Shown piece after piece: positions 8,183 through 15,513 of a stretch of DNA of 64,000 nt. Position 1 is the first letter of the stretch. Each line of letters starts with the position of its first letter. The notes beneath the pieces were generated by a model. The model did not search any database and was not told the DNA's origin. It saw only the letters and a list, made by a program, of their open reading frames with translations. The position numbers were made by a program, and so were the translations under genes. The DNA comes from Dolomitihabitans soli (GTDB lineage: Bacteria; Actinomycetota; Actinomycetes; Streptosporangiales; Streptosporangiaceae), in the NCBI RefSeq assembly GCF_022213955.1, contig NZ_JAKNTW010000005.1:62001-126000 (forward strand). The letters run 5' to 3'.

Positions 8183-9100
8183 ATGAATTCCGCCGCCGCA
8201 CTGACCGGCGTGATCCCCCCGGTGTGCACCCCGCTGACGCCTGATCACGAGGTGGACACCGGCTCGCTCATCCGGCTGGTGGACCACCTTCTGGACGGCG
8301 GGGTGGACGGGTTGTTCGTGCTCGGCTCCACCTCGGAGGTGGCGTTCCTGACCGACGCGAAGCGTGCCGTCGTGCTGGACACCGTGCTCGGGCACGTGGC
8401 GGGGCAGGTTCCGGTGCTGGCCGGGGCGATCGACATGACCACGCCCCGGGTGCTGGACCACGTGGCGGTGGCGGTCCGGGCGGGGGTGCAGGGCATCGTG
8501 GCGACCGCGCCGTTCTACACCCGCACCCATCCGGCGGAGATCGCCGTGCACTTCCGGATGATCGCCGACCGGGCCGGGCTGCCGCTGTACGCCTACGACC
8601 TGCCCGTGGCCGTGCACAACAAGCTCAGCGCCGAACTGGTGCTCGGCCTGGCCGCCGAGGGCGTGCTCGCCGGGGTCAAGGACTCCAGCGGCGACGACGG
8701 CGCGCTGCGCGAGGTGATCCTCGGGCGGCGCGGCTCCTTCAGCGTGCTGACCGGGTCGGAGCTGACGGTCGACTCCGCGCTGTGGATGGGGGCCGACGGC
8801 GTGGTCCCCGGCCTGGGCAACGTCGACCCGCACGGTTACACGCGGCTGTTCCGCGCCGCTTCCCAGGGTGACTGGGAGGCCGCGCGGCTGGAGCAGGAAC
8901 GACTGTTCCAGCTGTTCGAGCTGGTGCACGTCGGCGGCGGCCGGATGGGCGGCTCCTCCTCCGCCCTGGGCGCCTTCAAGGCCGCGCTGTACCTGCGCGG
9001 GATCATCGACCACCCGACCACCGCGCTCCCGCAGATCCCGCTGGACGAGTCCGAGATCGCCCGGGTCGGCAAGCATCTGGCCGCCGCCGGCCTGCTGTGA
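8183..9100 (+). CDS. DapA/NanA-family aldolase-type lyase or synthase
   Basis: A 305-residue class I aldolase-fold protein (dihydrodipicolinate synthase/N-acetylneuraminate lyase superfamily). Schiff-base Lys166 is seen in GVKDSSGD and the catalytic Tyr138 in YAYDLP. The substrate-carboxylate loop reads GSTSE, in place of the usual GTTGE. The start ATG at 8183 has AAGGAG eight bases upstream. It closes the peptide-importer operon after a short IS-like insert, so the cell probably imports a compound and cleaves or condenses it with pyruvate or another 2-keto acid. True DapA is unlikely given the context. 1-pyrroline-4-hydroxy-2-carboxylate deaminase, 2-keto-3-deoxy-sugar acid aldolase or an opine-related lyase are all possible. 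A strong terminator follows. Confidence 0.85.
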   Translation: MNSAAALTGVIPPVCTPLTPDHEVDTGSLIRLVDHLLDGGVDGLFVLGSTSEVAFLTDAKRAVVLDTVLGHVAGQVPVLAGAIDMTTPRVLDHVAVAVRAGVQGIVATAPFYTRTHPAEIAVHFRMIADRAGLPLYAYDLPVAVHNKLSAELVLGLAAEGVLAGVKDSSGDDGALREVILGRRGSFSVLTGSELTVDSALWMGADGVVPGLGNVDPHGYTRLFRAASQGDWEAARLEQERLFQLFELVHVGGGRMGGSSSALGAFKAALYLRGIIDHPTTALPQIPLDESEIARVGKHLAAAGLL

Positions 9101-9124
9101 CGGGGCGCACCGGCCGGTGATACC

Positions 9125-9163
9125 ACTGACGCGGACCTGCTGGGGAGGCCGGTCCGCGTCAGT
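9125..9163. terminator. Bidirectional terminator between the DapA-family gene and the ferredoxin gene
   Basis: Perfect 13-bp inverted repeat (9125-9137 with 9151-9163) around a 13-nt loop, located in the 72-bp gap between two convergent genes. Confidence 0.75.
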
Positions 9164-9172
9164 CGTCGATGG

Positions 9173-9499
9173 TCACGCCCGGACGTAGATGACCCCGTTC
9201 TCGATGATGACCTGGTGAACCCGGACCGGCCGCCTGGCCGGGAGGCCGGTGGGGATTCCGGTGCGCAGGTCGAAGCAGGAGGAGTGCAGCGGGCACTCGA
9301 TCGTGCGGCCCTCCAGCCAGCCGTCGGCGAGGGAGGCGTCCTGGTGGGTGCAGGTGTCGTCGATGGCGAAGATCTCGCCCTCGACGTTGAAGAGGGCGAT
9401 CGGCACCTCGCCCTCCATCCGATGGGACTCTCCGGGACGTAGCTCGTCGAGCCGGCAGACCTCGGTGAATCCGAGGGGCGCAAGCGCGGCAATCTCCAT
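9173..9499 (-). CDS. Rieske [2Fe-2S] ferredoxin
   Basis: A 108-residue small Rieske protein. Cluster ligands are Cys50 and His52 (CTHQDASL) and Cys69 and His72 (CPLHSSCFD), the spacing of dioxygenase ferredoxins (BphF/HcaC type) and NirD-like proteins. The start at 9499 has GGAGGTG eight bases upstream; an in-frame ATG at 9535 would lie in the operator region. It is divergent from the IclR regulator, whose intergenic region holds repeated CCTATA(A)CGCAAC motifs. The likely role is to carry electrons to a Rieske oxygenase. The glycine-betaine-monooxygenase-like enzyme at 21196 is the only such oxygenase here, and no flavin reductase partner is encoded in the window, so this partnership is inference from shared context. 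Confidence 0.88.
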   Translation of the reverse strand: MEIAALAPLGFTEVCRLDELRPGESHRMEGEVPIALFNVEGEIFAIDDTCTHQDASLADGWLEGRTIECPLHSSCFDLRTGIPTGLPARRPVRVHQVIIENGVIYVRA

Positions 9500-9519
9500 G
9501 GAACGCACCTCCGCAGTAA

Positions 9520-9566
9520 GTTGCCTATAACGCAACTTGAACTCCTATACGCAACAAAATGCGCTT
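9520..9566. promoter_or_regulatory. Candidate IclR operator cluster between ferredoxin and regulator
   Basis: GTTGC (9520-9524) and GCAAC (9532-9536) form a 17-bp inverted repeat. CCTATAACGCAAC (9524-9536) recurs as CCTATACGCAAC (9544-9555). The octamers ACGCAACA (9549-9556) and ATGCGCTT (9559-9566) also occur upstream of the first BCCT gene. The location between divergent genes, one being the IclR regulator, supports autoregulation. Confidence 0.55.
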
Positions 9567-9618
9567 ATCGCAGGCCGCTCGTCAAGTGCCGATTCGATCC
9601 AAGGCTTACAGTTTCGCC

Positions 9619-10404
9619 ATGAGAAACAACGCGGGACCGGGAGCGCTGGTGCAGTCCGTCGACCGGGCGGTGAGCGTGCTGGAGCTGCTGGCCAGACGGA
9701 AGGAGGCGGGCGTCACCGAGATCGCCGCTGAGCTGGGCGTCCACAAGTCCACGGCCTTCAGACTCGTCGGGGTCCTGGAGAACCGGGGCCTGGTGGAACA
9801 GGTCACCAGCCGCGGCAAGTACCGCCTGGGCTTCGGCCTGGTACGGCTGGCGGGCGCGACCGTGGCGCAGTTCGACCTCGTCAGGGAGAGCCGCTCCATC
9901 TGCGAACGGCTCACCGAGGAGACCGGGGAGACCGTCAACCTCGCCGTGCTCGACGAGGGATACGCGATCAACATCCTCCAGGTGCGCGGGTCGTCGGCCA
10001 TCTCCTCCTACAACTGGATCGGCCAGCGCACCCCGCTGCACGCGACGTCGAGCGGCAAGGTGCTGCTCGCCTTCCAGCGGCCGGAGACGCGCGAGGCGCT
10101 GCTGAACCGGAAGCTGGCCGCCTACACGCCCAGCACGATCACCGACCGCGAGTTGCTGAGCCGTACGCTCGACGCGGCCCGCGAGCTCGGCTGGGCCTGC
10201 ACGGAGGAGGAGCTGGAGATCGGCCTCAACGCGGTCGCCGCGCCCATCTTCGCGCAGGACGGCTCCATCCTGGCCGCGGTGAGCGCCTCCGGCCCGTCCT
10301 ACCGCCTCACCTCCGACCACATCGCGCAGGTCGTGGAGCCGATCAGGGCGGCGGCGGCCGAGATCAGCGCGCGCGGCGGCTATCTGCCCGCCGGAATGGG
10401 CTGA
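9619..10404 (+). CDS. IclR family transcriptional regulator
   Basis: A 261-residue regulator starting MRNNAGPGALVQSVDRAVSV. Residues 10-70 are the IclR winged helix (VTEIAAELGVHKSTAFRLVGVLENRGLV); the rest is the ligand domain with GETVNLAVLDEGYAINI, RTPLHATSSGKVLLAF and GLNAVAAPIF. No ribosome site precedes the ATG, but TACAGT at 9607-9612 ends six bases before it, so the message is probably leaderless. It lies at the head of the betaine-demethylation genes and shares DNA words with the control regions of a BCCT transporter and soxB. It is therefore a good candidate for the pathway regulator, sensing betaine, dimethylglycine or sarcosine. Activator versus repressor cannot be told from sequence. 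Confidence 0.9.
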   Translation: MRNNAGPGALVQSVDRAVSVLELLARRKEAGVTEIAAELGVHKSTAFRLVGVLENRGLVEQVTSRGKYRLGFGLVRLAGATVAQFDLVRESRSICERLTEETGETVNLAVLDEGYAINILQVRGSSAISSYNWIGQRTPLHATSSGKVLLAFQRPETREALLNRKLAAYTPSTITDRELLSRTLDAARELGWACTEEELEIGLNAVAAPIFAQDGSILAAVSASGPSYRLTSDHIAQVVEPIRAAAAEISARGGYLPAGMG

Positions 10405-10405
10405 G

Positions 10406-10439
10406 GCGCGGGCGCTCCCCGCCCGGAGAGCACCCGCGC
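10406..10439. terminator. Terminator between IclR gene and first BCCT gene
   Basis: 12-bp arms (10406-10417 and 10428-10439, one mismatch) around a 10-nt loop, filling the gap between convergent genes. Confidence 0.6.
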
Positions 10440-10445
10440 GGTGGA

Positions 10446-12020
10446 TCAGACCGGCGACTTCTCATCCACGGGTCGCTCCGGGGCCGCCGCCGCGAACCGG
10501 GGCTCGCGCCGCAGCTCCTTGACCAGGCTGACGCACATGCCGCAGATGACGAGCAGGAACGGCCCGGCGACCAGGATGCACAGCGTCTGCAACGCCGACA
10601 GGCCGCCCGCGAGGAGCAGCACCGCCGCGACCCCGCCGGTGAGCGTGCCCCACACGATCACCACGGTCCGGCTCGGCTCCAGCACCCCACGGCTGGACAG
10701 CATGCCGAGCACCACCGATCCGGCGTCGGCGCCGCTGACGAAGAACAGCGCCACGAGCACGATCGCGATCACCGACATCAGTCCCGCCAGCGGGAACTCC
10801 TGGAGCAGCGCGAACAACGCGAACTCCGCGCCCTTGGCGTTCGCGACGGACAGGTCGGCCTGCCCGGTGAGCTGCACGTTCAGCGCGGTGCCGCCGAGGA
10901 TCGCGAACCAGACGAAGCTGACCAGGCTCGGGATCAGGATGACGCCGACGACGAACTGGCGGATCGTGCGGCCCTTGGAGATGCGCGCGATGAACATCCC
11001 GACGAACGGGGTCCAGGAGATCCACCACGCCCAGTAGAAGAGCGTCCAGCCCGACAGCCAGTCGGCCCCGCCGAACGCCCCGGTCTGGAAGCTCATCGGC
11101 AGCAGGCTCCCCATGTAGCCGCCGATCGACTCGGTGAAGGTGTTCAGGATGAACACCGTCGGCCCGACGACGAACAGGAACGCGAGCAACACGATCGCCA
11201 GCACCATGTTGGTGTTGGACAGCCACTGGATTCCCCGCCGTACCCCTGTGACGGCCGAGATGACGAACGCGACGGTGAGGACCGCGATGATGCCGATCGC
11301 CAGTGGTGTCGACTTCGGCACGTCCCACAGTGTGGTCAGGCCGCTGTTGATCTGGAGCGCGCCCAGGCCGAGCGAGGTCGCCGAGCCGAAGAGGGTGGCG
11401 AAGATGGCGAGGATGTCGATGGCCTTGCCCGGAGCCCGGCCGGCGCGCGCCCCGATCAGCGGGAAGAAGGCGGAGCTGATCAGGTTGGCGCGTCCCTTGC
11501 GGAAGGTGAAGTAGGCCAGGGCCAGGCCGACGACCGCGTACATCGCCCACGGGTGGACGGCCCAGTGGAAGTAGGAGTACTCCATGGCGATCCTGGCCGC
11601 CGCCGCGCTGCCGGCCGCCGCCTGGCCCAGCGGAGGGGTGCCGAGGTGGCTGAGCGGTTCGGAGACGCCGAAGAACATGAGGCCGATGCCCATGCCGGCG
11701 CTGAACATCATCGCGACCCACGACGCGGTGCGGAACTCCGGCCGGTCGGTGTCCTTGCCCAGCCGGATCCGGCCGTAGCGGCTGACGGCGAGCACCGCCG
11801 CCAGGACGACGAACATGCCCGAGGTGAGGACGAAGACCCAGCCGAAGCCCTTGATGACGGCGTCCAGGGCCGACTGGGCGACGCTCGCCAGGTTCTCGGT
11901 GGCCAGCACGCCCCAGACGACGAAGACGGCCGAGAGGCCTGCGGCGATGGCGAACACCGGCAGGTCGATGCGTTTTTGGTGCGCTTGCGGGATGGACTCT
12001 TCGGTCGGTGGTGCGGACAC
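10446..12020 (-). CDS. BCCT family betaine/carnitine/choline transporter (copy 1)
   Basis: A 524-residue transporter with about 12 helices. The start is GTG at 12020 (VSAPPTEESIPQ), six bases after GGGAGGTT; the reading frame continues upstream to 12164 but without BCCT-like sequence. Family signatures include the tryptophan-rich box FYWAWWISWTPFVGMFIARI (substrate cage and ion site) and GMGIGLMFFGVSEPLSH in helix 3. BCCT carriers are secondary Na+- or H+-coupled symporters of quaternary ammonium compounds. The soluble ends are short, so osmotic activation as in BetP is not evident. Its tandem paralogue lies 320 bp upstream. With the demethylation operon next door, glycine betaine or dimethylglycine import for catabolism is likely. 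Confidence 0.93.
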   Translation of the reverse strand: MSAPPTEESIPQAHQKRIDLPVFAIAAGLSAVFVVWGVLATENLASVAQSALDAVIKGFGWVFVLTSGMFVVLAAVLAVSRYGRIRLGKDTDRPEFRTASWVAMMFSAGMGIGLMFFGVSEPLSHLGTPPLGQAAAGSAAAARIAMEYSYFHWAVHPWAMYAVVGLALAYFTFRKGRANLISSAFFPLIGARAGRAPGKAIDILAIFATLFGSATSLGLGALQINSGLTTLWDVPKSTPLAIGIIAVLTVAFVISAVTGVRRGIQWLSNTNMVLAIVLLAFLFVVGPTVFILNTFTESIGGYMGSLLPMSFQTGAFGGADWLSGWTLFYWAWWISWTPFVGMFIARISKGRTIRQFVVGVILIPSLVSFVWFAILGGTALNVQLTGQADLSVANAKGAEFALFALLQEFPLAGLMSVIAIVLVALFFVSGADAGSVVLGMLSSRGVLEPSRTVVIVWGTLTGGVAAVLLLAGGLSALQTLCILVAGPFLLVICGMCVSLVKELRREPRFAAAAPERPVDEKSPV

Positions 12021-12119
12021 GGAGGCAACCTCCCAGGGGGTGTTGGGAGCCGCGGGACCAGAGCCCGCGGCGGACTCCGGGCGGCCGGTCGTCCAGGCCG
12101 GCCTCCCCGCCCCCAAGCT

Positions 12120-12156
12120 GTTGCTGATTATGCGCTTCATCGCCCACCACGCAACA
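12120..12156. promoter_or_regulatory. Candidate IclR-regulon sites upstream of BCCT copy 1
   Basis: GTTGC (12120-12124), ATGCGCTT (12130-12137) and ACGCAACA (12149-12156) repeat three words found in the ferredoxin/IclR intergenic region. They lie 100-136 bp upstream of the transporter start on the reverse strand. Confidence 0.45.
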
Positions 12157-12176
12157 GCCCTCACGTGTTACCAGTC

Positions 12177-12344
12177 GATCACGTGTGCCCCGCCGTCCCC
12201 GGAGATCACCTGCCCCACTCCTCCGGCCGTGCCGGTCACGTGTGCCCCACGGTCCGCGCCGGTCACGTGTGCCTACCGGCCGCGCCGATCACGTGTGCCC
12301 CACGGTCCGCGCCGGTCACGCGTGCCCACCGGCCGTGCCGATCA
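12177..12344. repeat. Imperfect 26/27-bp tandem repeat array between the BCCT genes
   Basis: On the reverse strand the array begins exactly at the TGA stop of BCCT copy 2 (12344-12342). It continues with at least six units of 26-30 bp, each starting with TGA. Unit starts on that strand are at 12344, 12318, 12291, 12265, 12238 and 12208, with a further partial unit from 12181. Units of 26 and 27 bp alternate in two sequence types, giving a higher-order period of about 53 bp. CACGTG palindromes recur at several unit junctions. Confidence 0.85.
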
Positions 12345-13874
12345 CCTGTCCTCCTTCGGGCGGGCGGACGCCGACCGGGGTTCCCTGCGCAGCTCGATGA
12401 CCAGGCTGACGCACATGCCGAGCACGACCAGCAGAAAGGGGGCGGCGGCCAGGATGAGCACGGTCTGCAGCGCGTCCAGCGCGGTCTCGCCGCCGGCGAG
12501 CAGCAGCACCGCGGCCACCGCGCCGGTGAGGACGCCCCACATGATGACGACCGTCGTGGCCGGCCGCAGGGTCCCGCGCGAGGACAGCGTCCCCAGCACG
12601 ACGGACGCCGCGTCGGCCCCGCTGACGAAGAACAGCGCGACGAGCAGGGTGACCAGCACCGCCGTCACCCCGAACAGCGGGAACACCCTGAGCATGGCGA
12701 ACAGCACGTACTCCGGGCCGGAAGCGGCGGCGGCGGCCAGGTCGGCCCGGCCGCTTTGCTGGAGGTGCAGCGCGGTGCCGCCGAGGATCGCGAACCAGAC
12801 GAAGCTGACCAGGCTGGGGACCAGGATGACGCCGACGACGAACTGGCGGATCGTGCGGCCCTTGGAGATGCGCGCGATGAACGCGCCGACGAACGGGGTC
12901 CAGGAGATCCACCACGCCCAGTAGAAGAGCGTCCAGGTGGACAGCCACTTCGCCCCGCCGAACGCGGCGGTCTGGAAGCTCATCGACACCAGGCGGGTCA
13001 GGTAGGCGCCGATCGACTCGGTGAAGGTGTTCAGGATGAACACCGTCGGCCCGACGACGAACAGGAACAACAGCAGCAGTACGGCCAGCACCATGTTGGT
13101 GTTCGACAGCCACTGGATGCCGCGATGGACCCCGGTGACGGCGGAGATCACGAACGCGACGGTGAGCGAGGCGATGACGCCGATCGCCAGCGGGATGGAG
13201 CCGGGCACCCCGAACAACGCGTTGAGTCCGCCGTTGATCTGGAGCGCGCCCAGGCCGAGCGAGGTCGCCGAGCCGAAGAGGGTGGCGAAGATGGCGAGGA
13301 TGTCGATGGCCTTGCCGGACCCCCCTTCGACGCGTTCCCCGATGAGCGGCCGGAAGGTCGAGCTGACCAGGTTGGGCGCGCCCTTGCGGAAGGTGAAGTA
13401 GGCGATGGACAGCCCGACGACGGCGTACATCGACCAGGGATGGATCGCCCAGTGGAAGTAGGAGTACTGGATCGCCAGCTTGGCGGCCTGCGGCGACTCC
13501 GGGGCCGCCTGGCCGAGCGGCGGGTCCTCGAAGTGGCTGAGCGGCTCGGCCGCGCCGAAGAACATCAGCCCGATCCCCATCCCGGCGCTGAACATCATCG
13601 CCACCCAGGAGACGGTGCGGAACTCCGGCCGGTCGGTGTCCTCGCCCAGGCGGACCCGGCCGTAGCGGCTGACGGCGAGCGCCGCCGCGAGCACGACGAT
13701 GGCCGCCGCGCTGAGGATGAAGAACCAGCCGAAGGCCTCGATCACGTAGGCCAGGGCGGCGTTCGACACGCGTACCAGGCTGTCCGTGGCGAGCACGCCC
13801 CACAGCACGAACAGCAGCGTCAGCCCGGCCGCGACGAACAGCACCGCCCGATCGACGTCCTTCCGCACGGACAC
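12342..13874 (-). CDS. BCCT family betaine/carnitine/choline transporter (copy 2)
   Basis: A 510-residue transporter, clearly paralogous to the neighbouring BCCT gene over its whole length. It shares GMGIGLMFFG, the WISWTPFVGAFIARI tryptophan box, SNTNMVLA and GALQIN. The start is GTG at 13874 (VSVRKDVDRAV) with GGGAGGGG eight bases upstream. Long stretches are identical to copy 1 at nucleotide level (61 bp at 12822-12882 against 10935-10995, and 51 bp at 12886-12936 against 10999-11049), unlike the rest, which hints at recent gene conversion. It is divergent from the soxB operon. Which of betaine, choline or dimethylglycine each copy prefers cannot be stated; two copies may differ in affinity or substrate. 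Confidence 0.93.
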   Translation of the reverse strand: MSVRKDVDRAVLFVAAGLTLLFVLWGVLATDSLVRVSNAALAYVIEAFGWFFILSAAAIVVLAAALAVSRYGRVRLGEDTDRPEFRTVSWVAMMFSAGMGIGLMFFGAAEPLSHFEDPPLGQAAPESPQAAKLAIQYSYFHWAIHPWSMYAVVGLSIAYFTFRKGAPNLVSSTFRPLIGERVEGGSGKAIDILAIFATLFGSATSLGLGALQINGGLNALFGVPGSIPLAIGVIASLTVAFVISAVTGVHRGIQWLSNTNMVLAVLLLLFLFVVGPTVFILNTFTESIGAYLTRLVSMSFQTAAFGGAKWLSTWTLFYWAWWISWTPFVGAFIARISKGRTIRQFVVGVILVPSLVSFVWFAILGGTALHLQQSGRADLAAAAASGPEYVLFAMLRVFPLFGVTAVLVTLLVALFFVSGADAASVVLGTLSSRGTLRPATTVVIMWGVLTGAVAAVLLLAGGETALDALQTVLILAAAPFLLVVLGMCVSLVIELRREPRSASARPKEDR

Positions 13875-13975
13875 GACAGCACCCCTCCCGGGGGGTGTAG
13901 GTCCTGACGTCTCTCTTCCCTCACCGGTCGCTCCCATGCGAACGAGCACCTGAGAAATCGACCGTTACGCGAGGC

Positions 13976-14012
13976 TTGACACCCCTGATCGGATGGGCGC
14001 AATCTGTTGCTT
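13976..14012 (+). promoter_or_regulatory. Promoter of the sox-dmg-gbc operon with overlapping palindrome
   Basis: TTGACA at 13976-13981 and CAATCT at 14000-14005 are 18 bp apart. The inverted repeat GCAA-TCTG-TTGC (13999-14010) covers the -10 box. Transcription would start at about 14012-14013, the soxB ATG itself, so the message would be leaderless. A second GCGCAACA word lies at 14035-14042 inside the gene. Confidence 0.6.
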
Positions 14013-15236
14013 ATGGAGCTGTCTGTTCCATCAAGCGCAACAAATCCGCGTCTCTGGCGCGATGCCCGTCCGCGAAACACCTACGACGTGGTCATCGTGG
14101 GAGCCGGCGGTCACGGCCTGGCCACCGCCTACTACCTGGCCAGGAACCACGGGATCACCGACGTGGCGGTGGTGGAGCGCGGCTGGCTCGGCGGCGGCAA
14201 CATGGCCAGGAACACCACCATCATCCGCTCCAACTACCTGCTGGACGAGAGCGCCGGGATCTACGAGCACGCGCTCAAGCTGTGGGAGGGCCTGGCCGAG
14301 GAGCTCGACCACGATCTGCTGTTCAGCCAGCGTGGCGTGCTCAACCTGGCGCACACGCCGCAGGACGTGCGCGACGGCATGCGGCGGATCAACGCCAACC
14401 GGCTCAACGGGGTGGACGCCGAATGGCTCACCCCCGAGCAGGCCAGGGAGTTCTGCCCGATCCTGAACATCTCGCCCGACTCCCGGCACCCGGTGCTCGG
14501 CGGCACGCTCCAGCGCAGGGGAGGCATCGCCAAGCACGACCGCGTCGCCTGGGCGTACGCCGGTGCCGCCGACGCGCTCGGCGTGGACCTGATCCAGGAC
14601 TGCGAGGTCACCGGTTTCACCACGGCCGGCGGCCGGGTGACCGGCGTCCGCACCACCCGGGGCGACATCGGCGCGGGCCGGGTCGCGCTCGCCGCCGCCG
14701 GGCACACCTCCGTGCTGGCCGCCCTGGCCGGGTTCCGGGTGCCCATCCAGAGCCATCCGCTCCAGGCGCTGGTCTCCGAGCTGCTCGAACCCGTCCATCC
14801 CTGCGTGGTGATGTCCAACGCGGTGCACGTCTACGTCAGCCAGGCGCACAAGGGCGAGCTGGTCATGGGCGCGGGCATCGACTCCTACAACTCCTACGCC
14901 CAGCGCGGCGGCTTCCACGTCATCGAGCATCAGATGGCCGCGGCGCTGGAGCTGTTCCCGATCTTCGCCCGCGCCCGGGTGCTGCGCACCTGGGGCGGCA
15001 TCGTCGACGTCACCCCCGACGCCTCGCCGGTGATCGGCCGCACCCCCGTCGACGGGCTCTACGTCAACTGCGGCTGGGGCACCGGCGGCTTCAAGGCCAC
15101 CCCCTCCTCCGGCTGGGTCTACGCGCACACCATCGCCACCGGCGAGCCCCACCCGCTGAACGCGCCCTTCTCCCTCGACCGCTTCACCACCGGCGCCCTG
15201 ATCGACGAGCACGGCGCCGCCGCCGTGGCGCACTGA
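14013..15236 (+). CDS. soxB: Heterotetrameric sarcosine oxidase, beta subunit
   Basis: A 407-residue flavoprotein oxidising sarcosine to glycine in the SoxABDG complex. The N-terminal dinucleotide fold reads [20 protein letters not shown]. The beta-subunit signatures [25 protein letters not shown] and GGLYV-type C-terminal box ([10 protein letters not shown]) are all present. With ATG 14013 as start, the histidine in IAKHDRVAW is residue 175, the position of the histidine reported to hold covalent FMN in corynebacterial beta subunits. No ribosome site precedes the ATG, but a -10 box ends seven bases before it, so translation is probably leaderless. It is the first gene of a six-gene operon with soxD, soxA, soxG, dimethylglycine oxidase and a Rieske monooxygenase. 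Confidence 0.95.
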   Translation: MELSVPSSATNPRLWRDARPRNTYDVVIVGAGGHGLATAYYLARNHGITDVAVVERGWLGGGNMARNTTIIRSNYLLDESAGIYEHALKLWEGLAEELDHDLLFSQRGVLNLAHTPQDVRDGMRRINANRLNGVDAEWLTPEQAREFCPILNISPDSRHPVLGGTLQRRGGIAKHDRVAWAYAGAADALGVDLIQDCEVTGFTTAGGRVTGVRTTRGDIGAGRVALAAAGHTSVLAALAGFRVPIQSHPLQALVSELLEPVHPCVVMSNAVHVYVSQAHKGELVMGAGIDSYNSYAQRGGFHVIEHQMAAALELFPIFARARVLRTWGGIVDVTPDASPVIGRTPVDGLYVNCGWGTGGFKATPSSGWVYAHTIATGEPHPLNAPFSLDRFTTGALIDEHGAAAVAH

Positions 15237-15246
15237 GGAGGGTGCC

Positions 15247-15513
15247 GTGCTGCTGATCCCCTGCCCCTGGTGCGGGCCCCGCGCCGAGATCGAGTACCGG
15301 TACGGCGGGCAGGCGCACGTCGCGTACCCGCCCGAGCCCGCCGCGCTGACGGACGCCGAATGGGCCGCCTACCTCTTCCTCCGCGACAACCCCAAGGGCC
15401 CCTTCGCCGAACGCTGGTGTCACGCGGCCGGGTGCCGCCGCTGGTTCAACGTGCTGCGCGACACCGCCACCCACGAGATCCACTTCTCCTACCGCGCCGG
15501 GGAGCGTCCATGA
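15247..15513 (+). CDS. soxD: Sarcosine oxidase, delta subunit
   Basis: An 88-residue zinc-binding subunit starting at GTG 15247, ten bases after the soxB stop with GAGGAGGG upstream. The metal site is visible as CPWCG (residues 6-10) and WCHAAGC (around residues 58-64). The family block FLRDNPKGPFAERW is present. SoxD stabilises the alpha-beta heterotetramer and is needed for assembly. Its stop overlaps the soxA start as ATGA. Length and motifs are normal for the family. Confidence 0.95.
   Translation: MLLIPCPWCGPRAEIEYRYGGQAHVAYPPEPAALTDAEWAAYLFLRDNPKGPFAERWCHAAGCRRWFNVLRDTATHEIHFSYRAGERP

Noticed and set aside
8183-9100. Assignment as dapA (lysine biosynthesis)
   Set aside because: The context is a catabolic importer operon and the GTTGE motif is changed, so only the superfamily is claimed.
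12177-12344. CRISPR array
   Set aside because: The units are contiguous with no unique spacers and no cas genes are present.
12021-13990. Glycine riboswitch upstream of the BCCT or sox genes
   Set aside because: I looked for the conserved glycine aptamer core on both strands and did not find a convincing match.
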